Shown here: piece by piece, positions 54,598-64,000 of the stretch | Layout: each line of letters opens with the position of its first letter | Numbering within the stretch: position 1 is the first letter of the stretch | NCBI GenBank assembly: GCA_029237695.1 | Contig: CM055277.1 | Span: forward strand, 41,264,242 to 41,328,241 | Reading direction: 5' to 3' | Length of the DNA: 64,000 nucleotides | Source: Conchocele bisecta | Taxonomy: Eukaryota > Mollusca > Bivalvia > Lucinida > Thyasiridae | Notes under the pieces: model-generated | The model's database searches: none | Told to the model about the DNA's origin: nothing | Seen by the model: the letters and a program-made list of their open reading frames with translations, nothing else | Made by a program: the position numbers and the translations under genes

Positions 54598-57500
54598 TCA
54601 TAACCACCCGTCTTTCATTTTAAATTTCCAACTATTTTGCGCGCTACATCTATAATGTGTTTTTTTCCATCTACTGTAGTTTTCACTTAGTACTCGTTTA
54701 TATCTATCCCCAATTTAAATTGTTAGTTCTCTTGGACATTCCTTTCGCAGAGTTTTTATTAATTTTAATTTGTTCCAAATTATCTTTAGTGAAATTAATT
54801 TTTTCTACGAAATAACACTTACTAGATAACGCTATCGCCCTATCCCCGCTAAATTCCATTTTGAAAAGTCCGGGCTCTCTTTCGCTCCATTTATCCCAAG
54901 CCAACCATTTCTTTTTTTTCTTTTTCAAACTCGTCTAGTAAGTTAGGTCTAATCAATTCCTCTATCGTTTTTCCCACTAACTCCTATATACATACTATCT
55001 GTATCCATCTGTATTAATTCAAAGTCTTCTCTTTTTATGTATTTATCTAGAAATTCGTAGTAAAATTCCAACATTCTCAATTTAGCTAGTTGATAAACCG
55101 CTATTCCACAATGGAATGGTCTCTTTAGCGACACACCTGGGTTTTCTTGAAGATATTTCGTACGCATATCCTATCTCTTCCAAATCATCAAAGAATGCAG
55201 ATCGTAATGCTTTGTCAACACAGTTTTCGTCTTGTGTATATGTCGTATTTAAATGTCTCTCCGTTGCCTCTATCATTTTTGCCACAACACGAGTTTCCTA
55301 ATAATTTCATTATGTCGGCTACGGTTTCTTATTTGGTTCTACATCGCCTGTTCGTCTTGCGGCTGTAACTTCTTTTGCGAACCATTCGAAGGGTTTACCA
55401 CTAATATAACTATAACACGATGAACTCCCGTTATTTCTAGGCCGTGTTTTTAAATACCATTTCAACAGTGGCGCGTACAGCAATACTTTAGTGGCGGTCA
55501 TAGATCCCACCAATTTTCTTCCATTTCCTCTAGTTCTTCCAGTATCTTCCAAATATTTTAACATGTGTGTGGGAACTTCATCAACCTCTACTTCTCTGTT
55601 TATAAATGGGGATTCGGGGCATTTCAGAAAACTTATGTTTTAAGTTGTGTGGAACTTCTATATCCACCTCCGCAAACCCAAACCAGTCTCCAGATAAAAC
55701 TCTTTTACAAAACTTTTTAATAAATTTAGGGTTATGTGGGGTATCTATATGGTGTATAGTTTCTCTCCCACACGGCATCTCTTTATTTAACGTAGATAAA
55801 TATAACGCGTTTGCATCGTACCCCAAAACAGCCTTGCAAGGTTTGTTACTTTCATTTGATCTAATATTGGAAACACCGGCTTCTGCATAGCGTGTAAATA
55901 CTATTGATGGACCACCAACTAGAGCGTCCTTCATCATTTCGTATGTTTCTTCTTTTGGTGCATATAGAGCATCCTCCGGTATAATCGTCTTTGAGATTTT
56001 TGTTCTTTAATGGTTCCTCTCAATAAATATTGTATAGCTACTCCAGGTAGTGTTACCGCATCTTTGAAAATATCCACACCTCTGTGTTTATAAAATTCAC
56101 ACATTTTTTCCACCGCTTCTAGGAACGGTGCTACATCTAAATCGTTATAATATTTCAACCAATCTCTGAAAGTTTTCATATTATTTTCTTCGAAAATTCT
56201 ACGACATTTACTTAATTCTGTTTCATCTATTAACATTTTCCCAGATAGTTTGGAATACCAATTCTCTATATCGGGTAGTCCTGGGTAATCCAGTTTGTCT
56301 GGAGAATCGAACCACTCATAAGGAAAGAAAGATTTCTGTCCTTTGCAGTCGTAGGCTTTTATCCAACTATCATAACTTACACCAGGTCCTAGATAAAGTA
56401 TTACATCAAGAAATCTAAATTCTGGAGTAAATAGAAATATTGTTGAGTTTGCACGTTTTCCGACCATTACTTTCTTTGTTGTTGATGTCAGTTCGCCTAC
56501 TAGGTATTTCTTTATTAAGTTTATATCGTACTTACTGCTGTTAAAACCTATAACCGGTACTTGCTCTATCCACTGTTCGATCTTGGCGATTTGGTTTTTA
56601 CGTAAATATTCCGTATTAAACTTATATCTTGACCACACTTCTTCTCTTATAGCTTTTCCCCTGACTTTCAAATCTTCTACGAATTTTTCTATAAGTTTTT
56701 GCGGGATCTTTATCACAAATAATGAGTTACTGTTCCTGAGAAATTATCTCCTATACTAACGCTTGCCGGAACGTGCTCAGCTTCGTACTCTAAACTATTA
56801 CCGGTAGTTTCAACTTCTGGCTGGAGATACGCCTCAAAATCGTATACTATCTGATATGGATAAAGAGTAGTGTCACAACCGATCTTTATATCTTTACCCG
56901 TTCTTTGGAATTCGCATTCCCACATAACTACTAGGTTGAATTCTTTGCTTTTTCTAATAACTTTATCTCTTCTCATTGTGGATGCGCGTTCTTCTTTTTT
57001 TTATGCTTTGCATGAATCTCACACCCGTGCCAGTAACAGCCGTGATATTGATATACGGTATTGGTTTCTGGACAGTATCCATCTACCGGAGCTCCTAAAA
57101 TCCATCTTTCACCTCCGTGTCCGCACTGTTCGTGGTGAATGTGAATTCCCTCCCGCTTTTCCACAGAATACATCCAATCGATCGCCCCATAACTTTTAGA
57201 ACCTTTTGGGTAAAAAAAAACGCTTTCTCGAACGACGAACGCGGGCGCTCTAAATAATTACCATCACATACTATTTTTGTCTCACCTTTCATACATTTTG
57301 GTCCGTGTCTCTTCATATTACTCGCTTTCGTGAATTTCTGTTTGCAATTATCGCAGGCGTAAATTTTAGATAGGTTTTTAAGGTTTTTTATCAGAAATGC
57401 GTGATTATTAAACAGTCCTATTGTCATTGGTTTATTACCTATTGCCTTATAGTGTGCTTGGTACCTTTTTCAACCACCATACATTACATTCGGTGGGTTT

Positions 57501-58250
57501 GATATACTTCTATACCGATTTTAAAAAACTCTTCAACCTTTTTCAGATCTGAAAAAGGAATTGGTGAAACCACATTACTACCAAAATATTGCTTACTAAG
57601 TTCTTTCGCCTTTTCTGTACATCTGTCGGGTCTTTTATCTGTCATATGCATAGCTAACACCTGAACAGACAAAGGTCGTCATTATACTTATCTAAAGAAT
57701 ACATACCTTTTTTATTCTTCAGCCATTCTGGAAGTTCTCCTCCTGCCCGCTTCTTTGGATTGTAGTCCCAAATCTATTCCCCTACTACCCTGTATTAGCT
57801 TTACGAAAACCTCTACCCATCTTACAAACTTCCACTTTGTATTCGGTCTGTCTATTTTATCGACATTATTCGTGTTTGCTCCTTATCTGACAGCCATTTT
57901 TTAACGGTTTTCATTGATGATAGTGGTTCGCTACCACCGAGATTTTTGTGAAATATTATAGTTTTAGGTTTTCCATTTTTAATTTCCTCCATATGTTCTA
58001 GCTTGTAAGAATATGAATATCTCAAATAAAAATTGGTTGTTAGATACGGAGCGAGTTTATCGGACATGCGTTCAGACTCGTTAATGTTAATGTTTTTAAT
58101 ACGAAAGGATAATGTAACTACCCGTCTTCCATTTTCTACCTTTTCCAATGTTTCATCGTGAGCCCCCAATATTTCTTCACCTTTTTCCACTATCGCGCTA
58201 ACGATAGATTTTTTCTTATTATTATTTTGGCGTCTAATTTGGGACAAATT
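54598..58250 (-). pseudogene. Protein-primed family B DNA polymerase (many frameshifts)
   Basis: About 3.65 kb, the size expected for a Polinton polymerase of ~1200 residues. Landmarks from N to C: a basic leader, YNDDLCLFRC with AMHMTDKRPDRC (~57690-57600), a C2H2-like finger CDNCKQKFTKASNMKRH (~57330), the GYCPETNTVYQYHGCYWHGC cysteine block (~57050), exonuclease I YDFEAYL, exonuclease II GFNSSKYDINLIKKYL, exonuclease III YNDLDVAPF, polymerase motif A GYDANALYLSTL, a motif B region with KLVGSMTATKVLLYAP, motif C QMDTDSMYI, and the GREPGLF-type end. At least eight frame breaks separate these blocks. No clear ATG was found, so the start near 58250 is approximate. Confidence 0.85.
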
Positions 58251-58282
58251 ATTTGTGCTTGAAGGTTTGATTACACTAGCCC

Positions 58283-58662
58283 TTAACCCGCAATACTTTC
58301 TTTTTGAATTCTGTTACCAACTTCCTCCGCTTTGGATATATCATTAAATGCCCCTCTTTTATAGGCGCGGGTAAACCGCTTCATAAACGCCTCATTCTTT
58401 GTGGCATTTATCAGCTTTGTCAACCCCCTAACTCTCAACCGTTTACTATAAGTAATCCCTAGAGATTCGGCTTCTTTCTCAAACTTTCTATTTCTGCTCT
58501 AGTTTCTGACGTTATCATATTTTCTGTAAACGCCTCATTCTTTGTGGCATTTATCAACTTTGTCAACCCCCTAACTCTCAACCGTTTACTATAAGTAATC
58601 CCTAGAGATTCGGCTTTTCTTCTCAAACTTTCTATTTCTGCTCTAGTTTCTGACGTTATCAT
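58283..58662 (-). pseudogene. Small repeat-containing Polinton protein (one frame break)
   Basis: It opens MITSETRAEIESLRRKAESL. The first ~48 codons are tandemly duplicated (GITYSKRLRVRGLTKLINAT occurs twice), with one frame break between the copies near 58490. The tail MKRFTRAYKRGAFNDISKA is basic. It lies just upstream of the polymerase in the same orientation. The helical, basic character could suit DNA binding, but I recognise no family. No homologue is visible in A or B because those ends are missing or altered. Confidence 0.45.
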
Positions 58663-58670
58663 ATTTTCTG
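58385..58670. repeat. ~144-bp tandem duplication
   Basis: Two copies beginning CGCCTCATTCTTTGTGGCAT (58385 and 58529) and ending ACGTTATCATATTTTCTGTA. They differ by a few bases, including the indel that breaks the frame. Confidence 0.85.
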
Positions 58671-58773
58671 TAATATACTTTTGTATAACCTATGAAATTT
58701 ATCTGTTCAATTGGTCTTGAAAACATTATGTTTTTTTTACGACCAATTGAATATAAACACATATACATATATA

Positions 58774-59089
58774 ATGGAGTGTGAGACTTGTTGTAAGACG
58801 TTTACGCGTAAAGACTAACTACGAAGGCATCTAGCGAGACGTAGAAAGTTTCCTTGTGTCCCCCCGCAATTTCAATGCCCCAGATGCCCTTGTAAAATTC
58901 GTTAGTGCCCAAACTCTTTGTAGACATAAGCAACTACGCTGCCCTGTGGCTACAGGTGAACGTGGTAGACTAGAGCTGGTAGAATTAATTGCTGATCTAC
59001 GGAATCAATTAGCTATATCGGAGGAGGAAAATATGGTGTTGGAATATAGACTATTGCGCGAGGACGCATTTAAATCAGAAACTTATTAG
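58774..59089 (+). pseudogene. Two-finger zinc protein with leucine-rich tail (stop and frameshift)
   Basis: The ATG at 58774 opens ECETCCKTFTRKD, followed at once by an in-frame TAA (codon 15) and then LRRHLARRRKFPC, a C2H2/C2HC finger. A second finger (FQCPRCP...TLCRHKQLRC) spans a frame break near 58895. The last ~50 codons (LVELIADLRNQLAISEEEN) look like a short coiled coil. It is the outermost gene before the right inverted repeat. The B counterpart lies at the opposite end. Confidence 0.5.
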
Positions 59090-59148
59090 AATAAATTCAT
59101 AAATTGGTGTCAAAAATAAATCCTTTTTAAGACTATTGTTTTATCTGG

Positions 59149-59330
59149 TCAATTGGACGTGAAAAAAACATGATGTATTTATGACACCAATTTTGAATAT
59201 TTCGTGGTTGGTGGGAGACAATTTCATCGTTAACTATTTTTTTGATTTTTTGGGGGTGGTGGAGTAGTATAGAGGGTGGAGAAATGATGCCACCGTTAGG
59301 TGGTATCATTTTGACTCCCTCTATACTACT
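59149..59330 (-). repeat. Right terminal inverted repeat of element C
   Basis: Reverse complement of 41464-41645 with no difference seen by eye. The outer 68 bp (59263-59330) form the terminal palindrome. Confidence 0.95.
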
Positions 59331-59335
59331 GCTTA
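59331..59335. repeat. Target-site duplication GCTTA, right
   Basis: GCTTA followed by TGCAACTGCAAGACGACTC resumes the interrupted host tandem repeat. Confidence 0.9.
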
Positions 59336-59749
59336 TGCAACTGCAAGACGACTCATTATTGTATTGTTTAATATTTGATATCGCGTTACCGTGAACTGAC
59401 TTCTATGTTGTGTATGTCGTTTATGTAAGCATGGCTATCTGGCTTCATGCTTACATAAGATTGCACTCGCCGTTTCTACTTCGTAGAGTCGACACATAGC
59501 TACTGTACATGTCTTGATATATATTTGATATATATATTCCAGAATACAGTCATCATCATCATCATCATCATCGCCTGTTGTGGTTCATTAGAACCCGTGA
59601 TAAACACTAGGGTATATTCGGGTATACGTTGTCAACCCTACACGCCTTGCCTGGCTGGCAACCCTGTTATATATGGAAGACAACATCATACAAATGCCGA
59701 AACAATGCCGTCAGCAGCCTTACAAAGTCTGACTGTCTGAATGGTGTAC

Positions 59750-59842
59750 CTTTCGAATTCCTTTCTACGGCCATTGCCAATCCATTAACTGTTGCATTTA
59801 CTCCAGCAATGTCGCTGGCCAAATTATTTTGTATAGAGGAAT
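59750..59842 (-). CDS. Host 93-bp coiled-coil exon, type 2
   Basis: Acceptor TTACAG, donor AAAG/GTACAC. The core is DSSIQNNLASDIAGVNATV with an NAT sequon. It is slightly more diverged than the array copies left of C. Confidence 0.65.
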
Positions 59843-59997
59843 CTGTAACAGCAAAATGTCCATGTATTACATACTTCGTGCAGTATTATGTTCAGTTCGT
59901 TCACAGTGAGTTATTGTAATATACTCATTGAACATATCAGTTGAAAACAGTGATACTAGTATAAAACCATATGGTCAACTTGGGTTTCTGCCAATTA

Positions 59998-60450
59998 CAG
60001 TAGCGCTTTTCTGCTCCTTACCTATTTGTATATACTAATATCGCATACATATCGTAATCGTATAGTATTGGTATATTTAATGAGCATATCGTATGATCAT
60101 ATAGTATTGGTATGTTTGTACCGTATCATCGTATAGTACAAACGTACTATACGAATATCATACAAACATACGATATCCGTTCGTATATACGATATATCCG
60201 TATGGATATGGTATGAATATACCATAATCTGGTATGTTTGTACGATACAAACGTACCAGAAGTATACACATGTATACAAATCGTATAAACGTACGATTTG
60301 AATGGTATATCTATACGATATTGGTTGGCATGTACGGTACAAACATACCGTACGTTTATATTATATGCATATCGTATAGAAAATATATCGTATTGGTATA
60401 GTATACGTATAGTATTGATAGAGTAGTTGACCTGCAGAAAAGCGCTACTG
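59998..60450. mobile_element. 453-bp Tc1/mariner-type MITE
   Basis: Perfect 17-bp ends CAGTAGCGCTTTTCTGC/GCAGAAAAGCGCTACTG with TA on both sides. Paralogous copies without it read CCAATTATGTGGTG (for example 36090-36103), giving the empty site. The interior is a dense nest of CGTATA/TATACG palindromes with no transposase frame. Confidence 0.9.
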
Positions 60451-60642
60451 TATGTGGTGTTAGCCATATCGAAATCAGTACGTAACCCGATCAGACCTGG
60501 AAGATAACACATAAACACGATAAAAGGTCATCTAGATAAAATCTGGGGAGTATGCACACTCGAGTCTATATTTTCCCAAACCATGGGAACTACATGCAAA
60601 ACGTTAATGACTAGCGGATACCAACGTATAAATATGTCATAC

Positions 60643-60735
60643 CGGCAGCGGAATGTGCGTGTACAGACACCGCTAGGTTGGTCAACGTCACATTGACGTC
60701 ACCGATATCCCGTGTCACCTGATCCAGTCGCTCAT
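60643..60735 (-). pseudogene. Host 93-bp exon, type 1, with damaged acceptor
   Basis: The coding part is intact (DIGDVNVTL, NVT sequon), but the acceptor reads CCATTGTAC instead of CCATTGTAG, so normal splicing is unlikely. Confidence 0.55.
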
Positions 60736-61080
60736 GTACAATGGAACCTTATGAAACACAGTTTATTAATTTATATTTCTCACTGTATATCAGCACTAGA
60801 TTTCAATAACCGAAATAAATGTAATAATTATATGCCTATGTGTAATTTCCCTCAAAGAATTTGCAATGCAACTAGAATATACTTGGAATTTACTTGAATT
60901 TGGACGGTTCTTCATTGAACATATTCCATTCATATCAAAACACGCATAGTTGAATTAGCATGGCATATAAGTACATTATTATAATACATATACATGATAT
61001 ATATGGAAGAAAACATAATACAAATGCTAAAACAATGTCATCAGCAACCTTACAGACGCCTGACTGTGTGAATGGTGTAC

Positions 61081-61173
61081 CTTTGGAATTCCTTTCTACC
61101 GTCGTTGCCAATCCAGTAACTGTTGCATTTACTCCAGCAATGTATCTGGCCAACTTCTGTTGCATAGAGGCAT
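61081..61173 (-). CDS. Host 93-bp coiled-coil exon, type 2
   Basis: Acceptor TTACAG, donor CAAAG/GTACAC. DASMQQKLARYIAGVNATV with an NAT sequon. Confidence 0.6.
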
Positions 61174-61484
61174 CTGTAACAGCAAAATGTCCATTGAATA
61201 CATACTTCGTACTGTATTATGTTTTAGTTCACAGTGAGTTATTGTCATATACTCATTGAACATATCAGTTGAAAACAGTGATACCAGTATAAAACTGTAT
61301 GGTCAACTTTGATTTCCGTGTATTATGTGGTGTTAGCAATATCAGAATCACCTGTACGGTACTCGACATAAAAGGTCATCAAGGCAAAATATAGTGGTTA
61401 TGCACGCTATAGTCTACTTTTTACTCAACCAGTACAACTAAAACGCTAATGACTATCGGATATCAACGTATAACTATGTCATAC

Positions 61485-61577
61485 CGGCAACGGAATTGGA
61501 GTGTACAGACACCGCCAGGTTGGCCAACATCCCATTGACGTCACTGATATCCCGTGTCACCTGTTCCAGTCGCTCAT
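61485..61577 (-). CDS. Host 93-bp coiled-coil exon, type 1
   Basis: Acceptor CCATTGCAG, donor GCCG/GTATGA. DERLEQVTRDISDVNGML; the sequon is lost (NGM). Confidence 0.6.
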
Positions 61578-61866
61578 CTGCAATGGAACAGGATGAAACA
61601 CATTTTATACAGTCACTTAGTTCTCTCAATGCATCTGATCACTTTATATAAATAGCCGAGTGAACCGGCAAAGAAATGCTATGCAACTAGAATATACTTG
61701 GATTTTACCTGAATTTGAACTGTTCTTCATCGGATATATTCCATTCCAATCAAACACACATAGTTCAATTAGCATGATATATAAGTACATGCTCATTTCA
61801 TTCTATACATATCTGTGGTAGACAACGGCAACAACAACCTTACAAAAAAAGCCTGTATGTGTGTAC

Positions 61867-61959
61867 CTTTCGAATTCATTTCAACCGTCGTTGCCAATCC
61901 AGTAACTGTTGCATTTACTCCAGCAATGTCTCTGGTCAACTGCTGTTGCATAGAGGAAT
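61867..61959 (-). CDS. Host 93-bp coiled-coil exon, type 2
   Basis: Acceptor TGTTTCAG, donor AAAG/GTACAC. DSSMQQQLTRDIAGVNATV with an NAT sequon. Confidence 0.6.
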
Positions 61960-62121
61960 CTGAAACAGCAAAGTGGGCATTTATTACTTACTCCATGCAG
62001 TATTATATTCAGTTCACAGTGAGTTATTTCCATATACACATTTAACATATCAGTTGAAAATCATGTCATATATTAAGTACAATAACCCTTACAAAAACGC
62101 CTGCCTGTGTGAATGGTGTAC

Positions 62122-62214
62122 CTTTCAAATTAATTTCAACCGCCGTTGCCAATCCAGTAACTGTTTCATTTACTCCAGCAATGTCTCTGGCCAACTTCTG
62201 TTGCATAGAGGTAT
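62122..62214 (-). CDS. Host 93-bp coiled-coil exon, type 2
   Basis: The most upstream module seen on the minus strand. Acceptor GTTACAG, donor AAAG/GTACAC. DTSMQQKLARDIAGVNETV; the sequon reads NET. Confidence 0.6.
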
Positions 62215-62269
62215 CTGTAACAGCAACGTATACATGTAATACGTGCGACTCTTACCCACTGCTAACCCA

Positions 62270-63290
62270 TTCCTTTCGGAATACACCATTACGGGTATGA
62301 ACTTTATTAAATATTTTATTTTTGTTATATTCTATGAAAGTATATATTGTGACCACCCATTTGAAGCGTCTAGACGAAAGGGTTCAAATGATGGTCACGA
62401 CATATACTCTTGAGCACATGGAAAGAACAGATTTAGATTGTCCGCAAACACAATGGCGTATCCTCAGCATGAAATGGACATGGGTTAATCATTTACCCTA
62501 GACCATTTGCCGTAACCATAGTGTTATACAAGACAACCCATATCATTTTGGAGCGAAGATGTACGTGCGAAAAAGTTACACATTACAGTTACCATGTTTT
62601 CCGTAAATACCGTCGAAAGTAGACACACTTTTCATAGAATTCCGTATAGGCTGTGAAAATGTCCCCAACGTTCGACATTCATGCAAATGTTATCAAAACC
62701 AATCTGCTTACTAGATACATGGCTCGTCTCACATACATCCGGCTCAACAGGTATACATTAAAATACATGTCGTTGATCGTCGTTGTATTTAATAACGTCA
62801 CGCTATTGACCGGCAATGTCGCTGTTCCATGAATTGCGACAAAATGACGAAAAACAATAAGATCCCTAATTTTAACGGCGTATTTGGTTATTTAAATCTT
62901 TGAAACTATCCGAAAATACAATGCAAATATAAGCAATAAAACCATGGGCTTAATGTAGTATGAACAACATTTGGTCTGTTTATAACTTGCGAGGAGTCCT
63001 TCGGACTCCATGTACTTTAAACAGACCAAATGTTTTTCACACTACAGTAAACGCAACTGCCCGTTGTTGTATTCCTTAATTGATTTCTAATGTCAAGAAT
63101 GTCAAAAGTTGACGAAAAATTTAATTCCGCATGAGCTCTGAATTATTTGCCAATTTTCTACGTCATTGTCGAAAATTATGCGTTTTGAATTCGAAGTTGG
63201 CGAAATATGGCGCTGTAATACGACTGACTGAATCATACAAATGTCATGTACAGTAGCTGATGTCACCAGAATTGCTAAGCATTCTTATCT
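62270..63290. repeat. Segmental duplication, copy 2
   Basis: Paralogue of 31900-32960 in the same orientation, again lying just right of a type-2 exon. An exon-plus-intron block was therefore duplicated. Confidence 0.75.
62955..63045. repeat. Foldback insertion in duplication copy 2
   Basis: GTAGTATGAACAACATTTGG and the inverted ACCAAATGTTTTTCACACTAC flank a small GAGTCC/GGACTC hairpin. Confidence 0.65.
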
Positions 63291-63550
63291 AGGTCACCTG
63301 TTTGGTATATCAAGTCAGTGAACAAAGTGTTCGCTACACGCTATTCACTCAATAGGCCTGTTTAAAAGGTCGCACTCTTCCTGGATCGCGTTGCGGGCTC
63401 CGTCTGATAGTCTGGACATGGGTGCCAACCCAATACTATCCTTAGCTTTAGTCAAGTTTCGAACAAATCTACTATACGATTGGTTGCGTGCTAATAAAGG
63501 ATGTTTGCGGAACCATGTTGTTCTACGTAGAGAGGTTCCAGGGACCAGGC

Positions 63551-63753
63551 TCCCGTTTCACTAAACTTCGTACGATTAAGAAGTTCGTAAGTGCAAATCT
63601 AAAATGTACGGTTCGCATAAGAGGCTAATTTTGGGAAATAGTTGGTGGAGTTGTTCAGATTACACGTAGGCGGAAATTGGTAGCAGTAGTGAAGTGACTT
63701 TATAGAAATCTTCGTACGAACATTTTTGTCGTACGAAGCTTCGTAAAACGGAG
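63551..63753. repeat. MITE-like inverted-repeat element, copy 2
   Basis: Ends CCCGTTTCACTAAACTTCGT and ACGAAGCTTCGTAAAACGG are inverted. Same family as 22858-23079. Confidence 0.6.
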
Positions 63754-64000
63754 CGCCGGTGATCAGAAGAACGTTACAAGACACGCGTCTTCCACGACGG
63801 GCAATACTCGTCAAACGTACCTGTAGCTGATTTCACCAAAATTGCTAAGCATACTTATCTAACTAAGTACACTTTGAGGAAGTAATCTGTTTTTTTCTCC
63901 CAAAATGCATTATTTCATAACGACTAACGGCTGCATATATTTGATGATTAAACGTATGCATAATTATTATACTCAATTTATTACATTATCACAGCCAAAA

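Larger units (their letters stand above)
41464..59330. mobile_element. Complete Polinton/Maverick element C (17,867 bp)
   Basis: Bounded by 182-bp inverted repeats beginning AGTAGTATAGAGGG and by GCTTA on both sides. It contains integrase, protein-primed polymerase, packaging ATPase, probable capsid and penton, fibre, membrane proteins and a zinc protein. The size and AG-start termini fit the class. Nearly every gene has frame breaks, while the ends look perfect. Confidence 0.92.

Overview
The window is invertebrate nuclear DNA, most likely from a marine bivalve. The bivalve guess rests on a palindromic repeat at 21846-21889 that resembles, from memory, one abundant in bivalve genomes. It carries three decayed copies of one family of Polinton (Maverick) virus-like elements: A (1-10610, entering from the left edge), B (10611-21014) and C (41464-59330). 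The rest is repeat-rich host sequence.

All three elements share one set of genes. They are a genome-packaging ATPase, a probable major capsid protein, a probable penton or minor capsid protein, a structural protein that ends convergently with a large membrane protein, a fibre with a repeated coiled-coil shaft, a two-hydrophobic-segment protein, two small membrane proteins, a retroviral-type DDE integrase, a protein-primed family B DNA polymerase and a two-finger zinc protein. Order in C, left to right: inverted repeat, small 128-codon gene (+), two-hydrophobic-segment protein (-), fibre (-), penton (-), structural protein (+), membrane protein (-), capsid (+), ATPase (+), acidic conserved protein (+), two small membrane proteins (+), small protein (+), integrase (+), polymerase (-), small repeated protein (-), zinc protein (+), inverted repeat. 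I found no adenovirus-type protease.

C is complete end to end. It has 182-bp inverted repeats that look identical, a 5-bp target duplication, and an empty site preserved in the tandem host repeats beside it. A runs in the opposite orientation and ends at 10610 directly against the interrupted polymerase gene of B, so A appears nested in B. B lacks the ATPase and the acidic protein and carries a 914-bp TA-flanked transposon of its own. Most genes have frameshifts. The clearest intact exceptions are the integrase (10978-11994), the two small membrane proteins (13266-13949) and the two-hydrophobic-segment protein (19646-20266), all in B.

Host DNA (21015-41463 and 59331-64000) contains fifteen 93-bp, phase-1 exon-like modules on the minus strand, most in a tandem array with a ~2.03-kb period. 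Each encodes 31 residues with a heptad pattern, and most have an N-x-T sequon. Element C sits in an intron of this array. The remaining host sequence holds minisatellites, foldback elements, MITEs and segmental duplications.
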